DNA of 64,000 nucleotides from Lagopus muta (Eukaryota; Chordata; Aves; Galliformes; Phasianidae): positions 13,795,531-13,859,530 of the forward strand of contig NC_064448.1 of NCBI RefSeq assembly GCF_023343835.1, written 5' to 3'. The position numbers were made by a program, and so were the translations under genes. How positions within the stretch are numbered: the stretch's first letter is position 1; every line of letters begins with the position of its first letter. This document shows positions 14,371-28,079 of this stretch, one piece after another. Under the pieces are notes generated by a model that worked only from the letters and a program-made list of their open reading frames with translations, ran no database searches and was not told the origin of the DNA.

Positions 14371-14630
14371 GGATGAGGGAACAGCGTCAGGTTGCACAAG
14401 GGGTTGCACAAAGGTTGCAGGTTGGACATCAGGAAATGATTCTCAGAGCGAATCGTCAGGCACTGGAATGGGCTGCCCAAGGAGATGGTGGAATTAATGA
14501 GCCTGGAGGTGCTCAAGAAATGTTCAGAAGTTGTATTGAGGGACATGGTTTAGTGGGAGATACTGATGGTAGGGGGACGGTTGGTCTGCATGATCTTGGA
14601 GATCTCTTGCAGCATTGGTGATTCTATACG
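14371..14630 (+). mobile_element. CR1 fragment, degraded 3' end, plus orientation
   Basis: The fragment contains recognisable pieces of the CR1 ORF2 end and 3' UTR: a GGTTGGACATCAGGAAATGATT-like block, GGAATGGGCTGCCCAAGGAG, and a tail reading TGATCTTGGAGATCTCTTGC followed by a single GATTCTAT unit. It is more diverged than the other copies, with frameshifts and only one terminal octamer, so it is an older insertion. It is antisense to NDRG3. Confidence 0.85.
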
Positions 14631-17600
14631 TAAGTATAATAATGTAAGTTAAGGTAACTCCTATCAAATTGAATTTAGTCTTATGTACTTGGGATACAGC
14701 AAAAACATTCCCCAGCATCAGCATGTAAGAAACCTTCACATCACAAAGCTTATTAGTTTAAGGTACATTACTTAAAAACCGTAAGATAATTTAAAAAAAA
14801 TACTACATGACATCATGCCATTAAAAACATTAAGAATAATGACATTTAGACTGGAAATCCATGATCCCACGGACACTCCAACTAGAACATCCAAATACTG
14901 CAAACAAAGCCCTGAACAAAACACAAAGCCTTCTTTCTAAAGAAGCTGAAGGTGCCAGGAGGTGACTTCAGTTCCCTGCTGCTGCATGAGGCCGAGCCCA
15001 CAGATGGGTTTCACGTGCAACCCTGCGGGGGCGGCCCAGCACTGCAGCCTCAAAGCCTGAATGTTTGAAAACACCTGAACACCTCAACTCCGGCACTGCA
15101 CACCGCTCTCATGCAGAACATTGTTTCCTTGTATTCAATAGGAACTTCCCTCTTTGCAGCTCCCACTGCAAACCTCTAACAAGAGCCCGGTTTGTTTTCT
15201 CTAATGCCTTTTTGTGTTGTAGAAGGTAGATTCACAATCAGTGAGATTTTTTACCCGAAAACACCATAGATCAGAATAAAAAGAAAAGCAAAAGCACAAA
15301 ATAACCACCGCTACAGCCAGACACCAGCACCACTTAACATTTCACTTTCTGAAACTGGTTAATAAGTACCCAAGTCAGATACTTTGTGCTAAGGGCTGAT
15401 AGGGAGCAGGAATTCATCTCCTGGTGGATTTTTTGGGCAGATGTTAATTTGTCAAAATAACAGGTTCAATATTAAAATTCTACTTCTCTCCTTCTGAATA
15501 ATATTTAACAGTTTCCAGAGTAACAACACATAGAGCTGCTCTGGCTCTGTGCAGTGTAAGCTCGTCTCTGCCGGTGCAGCTCAGGAGCTTGTGCCCAGGG
15601 AGAGCAATGGAGCAGCACCCGATGCTATCTCCTCCAAGCTTCAAAGCACACTGCACAGAAGCCTGGGTCTCTCTCAGATGCCGTTGAAGCTTCTTCCCCA
15701 GTGTACTAAAATGCTGCTCTCTTTCTGAACAAAGAGCTTACCACCATCAGGGCTCGTGCTGCTGACACTGGTAAGGAAGTCTTCCCCATCAAATCTAGTT
15801 GGGTGCCTTTCTCTCTGATGGTCACAGACATTATGGTACCTCTGAAACACATTCCAACACAACGATATTTCAATTCAGTGCTCAGCACAAGGCGACACCA
15901 TGCCTACACCAAAGCCAAACTCCTTTCCTATGACACACGTCGACAGCTCTGAAAAGAGACAAGTTCCCACAAGTTGGTGCACGCTGTCCAGAGAAGGACT
16001 TTCCCAGAGCCGAGCCCTCAGCAGAACAGCATGGACTGAGGCTCCCATCTCTACAAAAGCCTTTTCACAAGGCACCCTCTGCCAGCACGCACCTGGAGAG
16101 AAAGAAGCAGGCATCCCCACGTTTAATATTACCTCACTGCAACATTACACACACATTTTTTCCCATATTAACTTTCAGGCAGAGTTTATGTTGAAGATAG
16201 TACTGATACAGTCACCTTGGAAATAAAATGAGTGCCTCAGTTATTCCTGGATTTCTTCTAATCCAGATCTCTGCCCACCCCCTGGCAGGCTCCATGCCTT
16301 ATGTGTATGGAAAATGGCAAAAATTGTTCCCTGCTGTCTGGTATTGCGATGCTCCAGCCATTAATTCTAAAGAAACACTCAGTGATTTAAAATGTTCTAA
16401 AGAAAGGGCCTCCATACCACAAAAAGCGATCAAGACTTTGTTAGTCAGGTGCTATTGTGCTATTAACTGATGACAAACGCAGCTGTAAAGAATACCATAT
16501 TAGTTTTAGCAAGCATCATGGAACCATAGCCTAGATTCTTTTCCAAACCTCCTTCACAGCAATCTAAGCTGATGAGTTTTAGCTGAACTGCTGGAGAGGG
16601 TCTGAGAGTACACACAGACCTGAAAACAATCATTAGCAGTTAAGCCCTAGTAATCCAATTACTCTGGATCATGTGTAATACTCGAAAAGTAAAATGATAA
16701 TAACCCATGTTACTACACAGTGCCCCTTCAGCAACTCGGGCGCCTGGCTCAGCCTCCAGCAAAGACAAACCCTGCTCAGAAGTGCACCAGCTTCCCCTGG
16801 GCAGCTGCAGTCACAAGCTCACACTGCAGCCCAGCAAACAAGAGCCCTTAAAGCAGCGGGTTATTAAGGAAAGGCCAAGCGACACCATCACCACCATCCC
16901 CACCCCATCAGAGCCCATCACCCCAGTCTCTATACTGACCCCCTTTCTTCTCTTTCAACCTCACAATATCTCCATGTTAGATCTGTGGATCGAGTAGTCT
17001 TTTGTTCAAATACTGGGAAAAACAAAACAAAACCAAAACAAACAAAAAAAAAACCCACAACCCTTCTCCCCCCTCCAAGTTTCTGTGACCATAATTCCTT
17101 CTCCAGGACAGAAATAAAAACGAAACTGAAACTCAGTTCAAAGCACAGCTCACCTGAGCAGACTGAGTTCTTGAGTGCACAGCACTTTACAATTAAGAGA
17201 TGTTCAGCAAGATGCTCTGAATCAGTGCAAAATGGCCAGAAATTAACTTACACAGTGAATGCACGAGCACAAAAACACACAGGTAAAGAGCCACAAACGA
17301 ACAACACCTGAACACTAGTACGTCCTTTTAAAGCAGCTGATGTCTTACAGATGACACAGTAAGAGCATAATGAAGGACACATCAGTCCACCCGTGCTGGA
17401 AGATCCCTTCAAACCAAAACCTTCACCCACAGCCTCTCCTATTCTAAATCCTACAGATAGACCCAGGAATCACACTAGTGCCATTGGCTGGTGTCGTGCT
17501 GCTGCACTGTTTCTGTCGTAGTTCAAGCTGGAACAACCTGCCCAAACTGGAAGTGTGTGCCTCCATCCCTACTGACAGGGTCAGATGAAGATGACACGTC

Positions 17601-20377
17601 AAATTTTACTCTTACAGAAGTTTTAATACTCCAGTAACAACCCCAAAGTAGTGGCCACAAGCAAGTTTTGTTTTGTTTTGTTCAGTTTTTTTTCCCCCCC
17701 ATCAAGCACTTTGTTAAAGACTTGCATTGATTTTGCCCAGTGAAAAATGATCTGAGGGGTTGTTCCAGCCAGGCTTCATAGCCCTGCTCCAACATTCAAA
17801 AGGATTTCTCTTATGAAAAGGGCTCTAGAGCTCAGCTTTGAAAGCAACTGGACAATGATCTGACAGAGTATTAACTGTCGAACAAATCAGCCTAAATGGA
17901 GGGAACTGCTCCAACAGATTAAAACCTCAATGCTCCCACTTCAAAAGTACCTCACTTTGTTTGTTTGCAGCCTGTCACCTGCCACTTTCATTTGGTGGTC
18001 TTTTTTCGCTGGAAAAGACAGGGAATCATTGCTTCATATTCACTCCATGCTGCTAAGACTTGTGTTCCCATTACAACCTGTTCAAAGAGATCTCAAGACT
18101 GGAGGGTTTCCATCTATTAACCATTCTCTGCAAGAAGCCTGTTGCACACCTCTCCCTTTCTGGCCTCCTTTCCAGCAGCTCTTCCAATGTCCAGGCTCTG
18201 TAGGAACAAGGAGACCAGTGCCTGTGCAGCAGCCACCATGTAGGCACACTGTGGGTTCATGCAGTGCAACGTCCCCTCACATTTCTTCTTATTCTATTCC
18301 TTTGCTCTTTCTTGTCACTTTTTTCTCTTTTTTTAGTTCTCTCATTCTCTACACCGAATTTGCCAGAATAATTATGTTGATAATGAGCTCCACATAGATT
18401 ACATCCAACACTTTGCTGCATTACAGGCCCATTTTTCACACATTCTTGGGGAAATACATCAGAGCTCCTCTTCCAAAACGTGCTGTAATACTTCCACATA
18501 CCTTTACAAACACGCAGGCAACCCTCCCTGTAAGGCCCTGCTTTCCCTACCATTCTCATTTCCTTACTGCATACAGATGAAAAAAAAATACATCCCCCGA
18601 AAGAAAACTGTCTTTTCTGAAGCGAATTTTTAGAAATATCCCCTGAATTGTGAATATCGATAATTTTTCTTAATTAAATATTTTTAAATTGAAGTTCTTC
18701 CTCACTGACCTCAAGGCTTTTTTGCTTTGTTTTTGAAGAAGCTCTTTTAAATGGATGTTCTGCATTTCCATATGAGCTACACCTGGTTTGAGCCCACTGC
18801 ACCATCCCAGTGCGTGGGACCAACCCAGCACGATACAAAAGCCCAGAAGAAAATTGCAGGTATAGCATTTTAAAGTCAATTTGAGCCATGCAGGCACATA
18901 AACACTGCAGCAGCAGCTGCCCCGGAAAACATCTGCAAGGCAGCGCATTTGGGGACGGCAAGAGAAGTCATTAAAACAAAGATTCCTACAGTGCAGGCTG
19001 CGAAGCCCTTCGCTAGTACTGGCTTTTCACTTGCAGCAGCCATACAAACCTTACAGACCTCACATCAAATACTTTCCCTCTTCTCCTTTCTGCACCAGCA
19101 GCGTGCGGGGCAGGGATGGAAGCAATGTCCAGTAGCTGGGCAGTCCATGCACAGCAGCACGTGAGAAGTCCTTGGCTTCTTTAAGAACTGTGATTAAAGG
19201 TGGGCATGGTGGGAATCATTACAGGCTCAGACATTTCTCGTAAAAAGCAAACACATCTGATTTGAGCAGTTGATCTGTTTGTAGGCTTTACACTGTTTTC
19301 CAGGACCCCAGGTCCTGCTGCTCTGCAGGTTTCACACTGAGGCTGGGAGTGCTGCAAAGAACTGATCTGTGCAACTCCTTCACCAACCACGCTGCAACCA
19401 GAAGGTGCCATTGCTTTGGCCATCTCTTAATTCTGCACGGAATAACATCCACCTAACAGAGAGGCCAACACTTTCCATTGCCCCTCAATACTGGCAATCC
19501 TCCTGTGTTGAACATTCACGTCAGTTACAGTTTAAATGTTTTGGTTTTCCTTTAAATGAAGCTCTAATCAAAGACCTTTCAGGACCCGGCTGCCAGCAAG
19601 AAACCTCACTGCTCACCGCAGCAGGCTGCGGCCGTCCCACGGGGCCAAGGGCAGCGGCCATCCTGCTGCCAATCTGACAGCTCAGCCCCCAGGAAAGAGG
19701 GCACTCGTGGAAAAGCACTGGTTGTGAAAGCTAGGCCTGGCCCATGAGGCCACCTGGAATCCCCACAGCTGGGAAGGTCGGTGGTTCTGAAACGCAGCCG
19801 GAGCTCTGAGGGCTGTGATATTCGACGGGATAGAAACGCCTCAGGCTTTGCTAAAGGAAGCGCTTCAAGATCGTAGCTCAAGTTCTGGAAGTCCTTCCTT
19901 ATCAAAAGCTTTGGCAACCCTAAGACTGCACCCCCTTAAATCATTTTTAGGCCAACAAGATGACGGATGATGGCTTCTACATAAGCAGTTGATCTTAATG
20001 TGGAGGCACGATAAAAATAGCAGCACGTGTCATGTTTACCATCAATCCACAGACCGGGCTGACGTCTGAGGGCGACAGATCTGGGAAAATGCTAATGCCT
20101 CACATCACAGCATCAAGCTGCAGAAAAGCAAGGTACCCGCAGTACAGCGCTGCTCACTTCAGGCAATTAAGGCTTAGTCCCAGATGAAGCTTTTGGCACA
20201 TGCTGTTGCAAGATTTTAATCTTTTCCCATCATTTTCCCCCAACAACCACTACTTACCAAAGAGCCACACACACTCTGGAGACCCGCATTAAGGCCCAGC
20301 ACCGCTTTGCTAAGCAGCTCTTATTTCATGACGTAACGGCAGTGGTTATTCTACCTTTATGGGAAGTCATTGTCTCC

Positions 20378-20402
20378 TTTTTTTTTTTTTTTTTTTTTTT
20401 TT
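20378..20402 (+). repeat. Poly-T tract (T25)
   Basis: An uninterrupted run of 25 T, followed after about 70 bp by A-rich AAAAAC units (about 20468-20489). No recognisable retrotransposon or processed gene body lies next to it in either direction, so it is annotated as simple repeat only. Confidence 0.9.
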
Positions 20403-23400
20403 AACTACAAATTTCTTCTAAGGTTACACACAATGAAATATATCCAATTTCTTAATTTTTCCTTTTTGAAAAAAACAAAAACAAAAACAGCTGGCTTAAG
20501 CTTGTTCAATTTCAGCTTCCATTGTGAAGAAAACACTGTCTTTATTAAAGATATACGAAGCAATTGAACTCAGAAGAAAAAGCAGCAGTTACCTCGTGAA
20601 AGGCCAATGGAAAATGCATGCTACCCTTCTACCACTGACAAGAAAAGCTAATGCTCAATGAATTCCTCCTCCGTTGGTCTGAGAAATCCCATGCAACACG
20701 ACATTAAAAGCTGGCATTTCAAGGCCTTCCTGGGCTTGCTTGGCAACCTAAATAACACACATACCCACACAATTCATCTCTGCCAGAGTTTAAGAGTCCT
20801 CCAGGAATTCTGCTCCCCATGTGAATAAAAAAGCAGGATTACAGACTTCTTCTAAGAATCCTTCAGGGGCCACTGCGTGGTCAGGAAAAGCTGTTATTAG
20901 CCAGGAAATATCATTTTCTAACACCTACAAACACTGCCAAAAATTGAATGCAGTCATGTGGAACAGGCAGCAGACCTTCCTCCTGCGTAACCAGCTGGTC
21001 AGCTCTGCAAGTTGTTCTAACGACCCTTTTACACGGGGAGAATGGCCCAGAATTACACTCAAAAACACTGTTTGGACACAGCTACCAGGCATTACAACAA
21101 AAGCCATTTCTCACAGTGTGAATCGAACTGCTGTCAGAAGGGCTCATGCTCCCATCACACCAGTGGGGCTGCTGTTGTATGCATGGCCAGACAGCCCAGC
21201 ACTGAAGCTGTTGCTTCCCGGATTTCAAAGGGCTGCTGACGTACGCGGGTACAGGAGTAATCCGCTGCAACTGCATCTGTCAGGCTGCCTAAAGTTTGGG
21301 AATCACTGCTGGCACTCCTCTGCATTTGCAAACAGTTTGTGAAGACAAGAGGAGGACACGCATCATACAAAACAGAAATTCATATTCATCAGGCACGAGC
21401 AGGAAACAAAGCAAAAACCTGACAGCAACAAGCATTAGGCAAGGGTCCAAGAAGTCTCCATCACTGCCTGGGTATGACAGCCCCAGGCCAGAAAGCAGTG
21501 CGTATCCACACCTGCTCAGGCTTTTGGGGGTTTTTCTTCTCCAAATCTTCCAGTCATCTCCCACAGTACAGTTCTTCTAGAAGGGAGGAGTTTCTCCTTT
21601 GAGAACCGTGTTGCTCAGCCCTGCCCCTGCACCCCCAGCTCTCCAGCACGCACCACAGAACTGGGATGAGCTCCCAACCTCCCTACAGACACACGGGGCT
21701 CAGCAGCAGGGAGTGCTGCAGCACAGCCACTCACTGCCACGGCCATTGCGACTTCCCAGGGGACGTCTGCACAAGAAGCACACATCTCAGACAGTGCCTG
21801 CTGTAAGAGCACGTCCACAGTAACAATTAGTCAGCAACGACTTGCACAAGAGTCCGCACGCATCCTCTTACCGCATGCAGTGCGCCCAGACAAGTGCATA
21901 TTCAACTACACTGAACAACCACAGCTAACGAAGTCCGTTTGGATTTATGGCCCAGTAGTTTCTTGAAGATGTTCTCTATCTGCAAACATCACACTCTGAT
22001 GCTTGGCAGAAAAAGAACCCTTCTGGATGTCAGAACTAGACGTACCAATGGCTGATGTCTCCTAGGCTTTACAATCCTGCAAAAGCAGACAGCTTTTGTG
22101 AGCAAGAGATGATTACATGAGGGATGAGTGCTTCCTGCGGGACAGCCTGCAGCAGGACTCGGACTTCATGCTCTTTGAGGCCCAGTAAAAGGCATTCTGA
22201 GTTTCAGCTCCCCTAGAACCAGGCACTTTGCATCAGCACTCACCTCACGCCGCCATCCCCAGGAGCCAACAGCCACAAACTTCAATGCCATTCAAAAACA
22301 GTTACAATTGCACAAACTAAGTGTTCAAAGGTAACAAATACTGGGGTGCTGCTCAGTGGGAGTCAGTTCCTGCTCCATGTGGTCAAAAGAACTTTTTTAA
22401 ACCTTCACTATGAGGACAGGGCATGCTGCACTTCCTAGGCTGGGCTATGATTGCATTGCTGGAGCACCTCAACCCCTCAGTGATGGAAGCCCAACAACTT
22501 TTGGGTTTTTTCAATATTCCACTGAAAACAAATAAAAATGACACTGGATTCTCCAAACAATCCGACTTGCTTCAGCTTCTTCTTGGTAGAAGCGGTGACC
22601 TGATCTTCCTCACTAACTCATCCACAGACCAACCTCCAACCTCAGCTCTGCTTCTGCATTCATTTTGCTTGAAAACCACCCAATTTTTGCAGTTTAAACT
22701 TCTGTGTTAAAATCTTCATGATGGCAGGCCAGCAACTGAGAAAGCACATTTGACTAATTTAGGTTACACCAACTCCTCTATCAATCATTCAATTTAAGGA
22801 CAGACCAGCAGTGGTACACAGGAGCACCCAGTGCTACCAAATGACAGCCGTCACAATTCTAACCAGGGAAATCTGTGGCAACGTGGTGCTCACAGCCTGA
22901 CACAGGCCCATACAAGCTCTCATGAAGGAGACATCTTGATGGAGAGCCTTCTGAACAGCCCGGCCTGCCTTGTCTTTCTCCCTAAGCCATAACATTTACT
23001 TTATGTAGGCACAGTGCAAAACGATTAAGAATGCTTCAGCTTCTTCACATCCCAAATGTGACCAAAAATACTTAATATTATGGGTTGAAGGAACACTGAC
23101 ACTTAAAAACAAATGAATGTCTCCAATTACCTATTTATCTTAGATGTGCTGGTAATTATTGTTTTGTCCCATGGTTGAGTGCGTGGACATTCGCAGAGTT
23201 CCAGGCCATGGACAAGGCTCAGTGGCTCTGTAAAGTGACACACAAGATCTCCCCAGCCTTCCTGAGCACGTGAACAACTGCATTCAGTAACATTTCTGTC
23301 CAACCTCATGGAACCAAGAAGCTGACTTCATAACAGGATTTTGACAAGAACCACATCAGGCTGAGCTCCATCAAAAGAGGAAAGCTGGAGTGCGACAGAA

Positions 23401-26400
23401 GGGCTGAAGAGCTGCTTCCCCAGCAGAGGAGCCGCACAGGAGCTGCAGGTACACACTGGGCAGTGCCTGAGCTGGCGCAGGGAAAGCAGGCTTCAGCCGC
23501 TCCTGAGCCCCGCCATCACTGCGTGGGAAATCAAGAACCACATCTCAGTCCTCCTGCTGAAGAAAATGCACCAATCCAAGCCATACAGCTATTATTTACA
23601 CAGGTCAAATTTCTCCTCTTGCCTGTGCAAAGGTAGGAACACCTACAGAAGCTAGAGAATGAAGTCCACACATCACATGACAACTATACAAGCTCCCTAC
23701 TGATTTACCTAAATGCACAAAACTCCTAGTTTGCTGCCTTTAAGAACTTCCAGGCAAGGATTCATGGCCAGCTTGTTTTTCTGTCCCAGCACAGCGAAAA
23801 GCCCACGGAGCAGTCACAGATCTGACTGGCAGCTGGGTGTGATTCACACACCAAGTCATACCCATCTAACTACAGCCGCACATTCACACCAACCTGAGAC
23901 ACAGCACCTGTCTGCACAGACACTGCCACTGCCTTCAGTCCACACTGCAGCTGAGCCTGGAGGGTCGCAACTACAGTCAGCAGCAGCAAGTACAGAAATA
24001 TGCATTTACCCAACTGAATTGCTTCTAATCAAATCCACATGTTCGTACACTATCAGTACATCAACACTAAATCAGCATTAAATTCTCATTTGTCGGGTTC
24101 ATTTGCAGCCAGGCCTGCTGGCAGGCTCGATGCCTCACACGGCAGCAGCAGGCAGGGCTGCGAGGACAGGCGTCTGCTTCTAGTGGTGACGAAACTGCAA
24201 CACGAGATAGCATCCAGATAGCTTTGCAGCCGTAGGACGGAGGGAAAAGCCCTCTACTGTGCTAATAATGAGCTGAAAAACAGATGACAGGGTAGGGATA
24301 AGTGATCGATTTCCTCATGGGAGGAAGACGCACAGGAGCCCTTTGCAGTGCTGTGCTGTACACTGCATTCCCAATGGCCTGGAATAGGTGGCAAGGGGGG
24401 AATCAGAGCATGCCAGGGATGTCAGCTATTCCCACGGCAGAGATAAGGGCTGGCTGAAGAGCTGCAGAAAACCTGATGGGACTGAATAACGGGGAGATAA
24501 AACCACAGATGAAATTCCATGAGAACAAAGCACACAGAAAAAAAACCACTCCTAATTTCACATGTAAAGTGATGTGCTCCAAACTGGTGATAACACCCTG
24601 AAACTCCTGCTGCAGTCATGACTGATAAAACCATCAGCTCACACCCATCCAGCACTTAAAAAAACCCAATCTAATACTAGGGAATTATTTGGAAAGAGAT
24701 GGAATTAAGGCACCACACAAAGCTACAGCTTGCCTGCGCCTTAAACTCAAGATGCAGCCTGCTCCTTCATTTGGAGGGGACACATCACAAGTAGAAAATA
24801 TTTTAAATAGGAAACAGGGTTTGAAAAGATAAACAATGAGGAATAATTGATTAGGCTAGGACTCTTCTGCCTGGAAACAGAGACTGCAGCAGTGACATAC
24901 GACTGAGTCTATAAAATCATCAGCTGCGCAGAGAAGGTAAACAGATCAGTTGTTCCCTGTTTCCAAACAATAAAAAAGCTATGAGATATCAACTGAAGGT
25001 AGCAGCTGTCGAGTTCAAAATAAAAAACGCTGACGTGTTGAGCTCCTACAGTATTGTCTGTGCTCCAGAAGGCCTCCCCCAGGATGCCAGCAGCACTATA
25101 CATTCAAATGGACCAGGCACGACTACAGAAGAACAGTGCATTGACCGTTATCCAAATGATACCGACCTCCAGACATCCTAGAGCTGGCGAGGGTAAAAGG
25201 GCTCAGACAAACACCTACCTCACTTGTCCCGACCTCACGCTCTTTCCTAAGGTATCCATTTCAGCCACTGCCAGGAAAGAATGGCAGAATAGGTGCTTTC
25301 CCCTGGTCCTGCGGCTGTCCTTACACCACTAACATCGATTACATCTCCGGTACTCCTCAGCCCTTCACTGAACTCATTCAATTTGCCTACATGGCAAAAG
25401 CTGATCTGTGGAGTGGAGGACTTGGAGAGGCTGCCTTAATGCCCTGCTGGTTTAGCACGCTGTCCATTCAGGACAGCACCCAGCAAGTGCTGCAGGTGCT
25501 ACAGGAGAGCAAGAACAGCACCAGCCCTCTCCCACGCCAACTAGCCAACAGGATGGTTTAAGACGTAACATACGGCTTCACCTCCAAAGAACAGATGAAA
25601 AGAAGGAAGCAGATTGCTTGTATTCTCTGTTCAACAGAAAAGCTATGATTCAGCTCTTGTGGGGAAAAAAACAGAGAGGAAACTAGTTTCACATTTTTTT
25701 TAATTCAACAGGTACTTATGAATAGAAGAATTAGTCTGGCTTATATACAACTGAATAGTAAAGGTTACTTTAAAATTAAACATTGCACCTACGGCCTCCA
25801 GCATACGTACAGTAAGGAACGTGCCATGCCTCCAGTGAACTAAAACCTGTTGCAAACAGAGAAATGCATCCAAGCCTGGTGAGGACCGCAGCCAAAGGAA
25901 AGCCAAGTTATTCCTTCCCCTACTTCTGCAGCAGCAATTCGATCACTACGTTACTCAGTGCTACATGCACCACAGAAGCCAAGGGGCTGCAACCAGGCAG
26001 AATAAAGTGATTCATTGATAAGAATATGCTATTAAAAATCCAGCAAGTCCCATTTCTACTGCTGAATTTACAAGAAGCGAAGGCCAAGTGAGACTAGTAG
26101 GATCTCCCACAGCTCTGACCTGCACAGCAGAGGGCACACTCTCCCACATCAGCACCACACTGCCATTGCCTTGCCCAGCATCTTACCACATGGCCAAAAC
26201 ACTGAGGCTTCTGGGGCAAAAGCACAGAATTTTATTACTCCTCCCAAACCACATTGCCATGAAAAACGGGAGCGCTGCGATGCATTAAGAGATACACCCG
26301 ATTCATTTTCTTCAACGTTTTACAGAGAAGCAGGAAAAATGCTCCTCCAATCTCCTCTACCGATCAGGGGTTAAATCAGGCTGTGACAATCAGACACAAA

Positions 26401-28079
26401 TAGCCTTAACCAACCCTGTGCAAGAGTCCCACTGAGGCTTAAGAGCCATAAGCAGCAGAGGCACGTGTGCTTCTATCCGAGGTGCAGATGGCAGATCGAG
26501 CGCAAGCCAAACCCTGAGCAGAGGGCTACGGGACCGACACTGACTACAGCTACAGCAGCAGGGCTCATGGAGGGCTTTCTCTTTTACAGGAGACGAGCAG
26601 TGGTAACCCTGCTGAGCTATTATTGGTGAGAAATACAATTAAGTACTTCAATTTAAAATCCGTGTTCTGTTGCACATGAAAAACAAACGCAAAATGTTTA
26701 AAGTTGATTTGCTTTCTCAGTTCTGGTTTGTTTGGTTGTTTTTTTTTTTTGCATTTAACACCATATCAGCAGCAGCTGCTCCAACAGAATGCTATACTTA
26801 TACATCACAACTGTGCTGTAACGTTCACCTTGAGCATGCAACACAGGAATGGTTAAGAACAGAAACCATCTTAGCACCATCTTGCACAAAATCTCATATC
26901 TTTAAGAGAGCAAAGCATATGTTACACATAACAAAGCCTCTGAAGTACAGATGTATTGTTATGTTTTCCATTGAAGAACATTAAGGATCCTGCTATATGT
27001 GACCAATGTGAAGCACAATCTTCATATGAAAGCACTAGAGGATTTCTGAAGGTGATTAGAGATTAGGAAGACACAAATTAAAAGCATACTTGTTAACTTC
27101 AATTTGTTTTTAATCTAACATAAAATGAAAAGCCGGGGATATCATTAACACCTCCAATAATGCTGCTTCCAGCAGTTGTTTGGCTCTCATTTTATCCAGC
27201 TTCCACACTTGCAAAGCCAAGCACCTCACTAACAGCCAGCTATAGCCCACGCTAAGCTCCTGCCCCAGCAGCCGGCTTCAGCACTTTGTGGGCCACAAGC
27301 TAAGTCTCAATATCCCAAACAAATAAGAGTGGAAGAGTCATTCTCAGGCCCAAGTCTGCAATCCCAGCCCAACAATCCATGATCCAAATGAATCCTAAGG
27401 ATTGCCTTGTTTCTTCAGCAACCTACCTGCAATTCTGTCCCATCCGAGCACGGGGCATGGATCTGTTCCCCTGTTCAAGTCAGCTATTCGCCAGAAGAGC
27501 TCCAAGCTGATACCACTCAGCTCTCAGACTTTATATGACTCACCGACCTTTTATCACAGACCTATAGGCTGGGGCCAAAGACTGATGGGTTTGGAAGACT
27601 TTTGCCTTCCTGCTTTTACAGAAAAGGACAAGCAAAGCCACAGCAATGAGCACCCTGTTCCTGCCTGAGTGCAGGAAGCCCACAAACACACCTGACAGGG
27701 AACGCTGGGTTCTGCCCAGCTGGGATCCCCACCTCCTCACCACTGACACCGCGGCTGTGCGGCTCAGCTCCCCGCTCAGCCCCGGTGCTGCCGCAGCGCC
27801 GGTCCCACGAGCTGACCATCTGAACACGGGATCTGCATGGATAACTGCTGTAATAACGCAAGTGCTCGACACGGCTGCACCGTTCCCAATCGCTCCCTGG
27901 GACTTACGTTACGTGTCAGATGAGCGGGTGTTTGCCCACAGCGATGGTGTCGGTCAGCTAAAGCTTTGTTGTTGGGTTTTTTTAATCAACTTACTCCCTT
28001 CCCATTCGCGCAACGCCAAAATTGTACCGAAATTTTTGGCTAGGACAAAGGAAAAAAAAAAATCGAAAAGAAATCAGCG

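Noticed and set aside
20821..21342. 173-codon ORF in NDRG3 intron 1
   Set aside because: No domain, no promoter or splice support, and unremarkable composition; treated as a chance frame.
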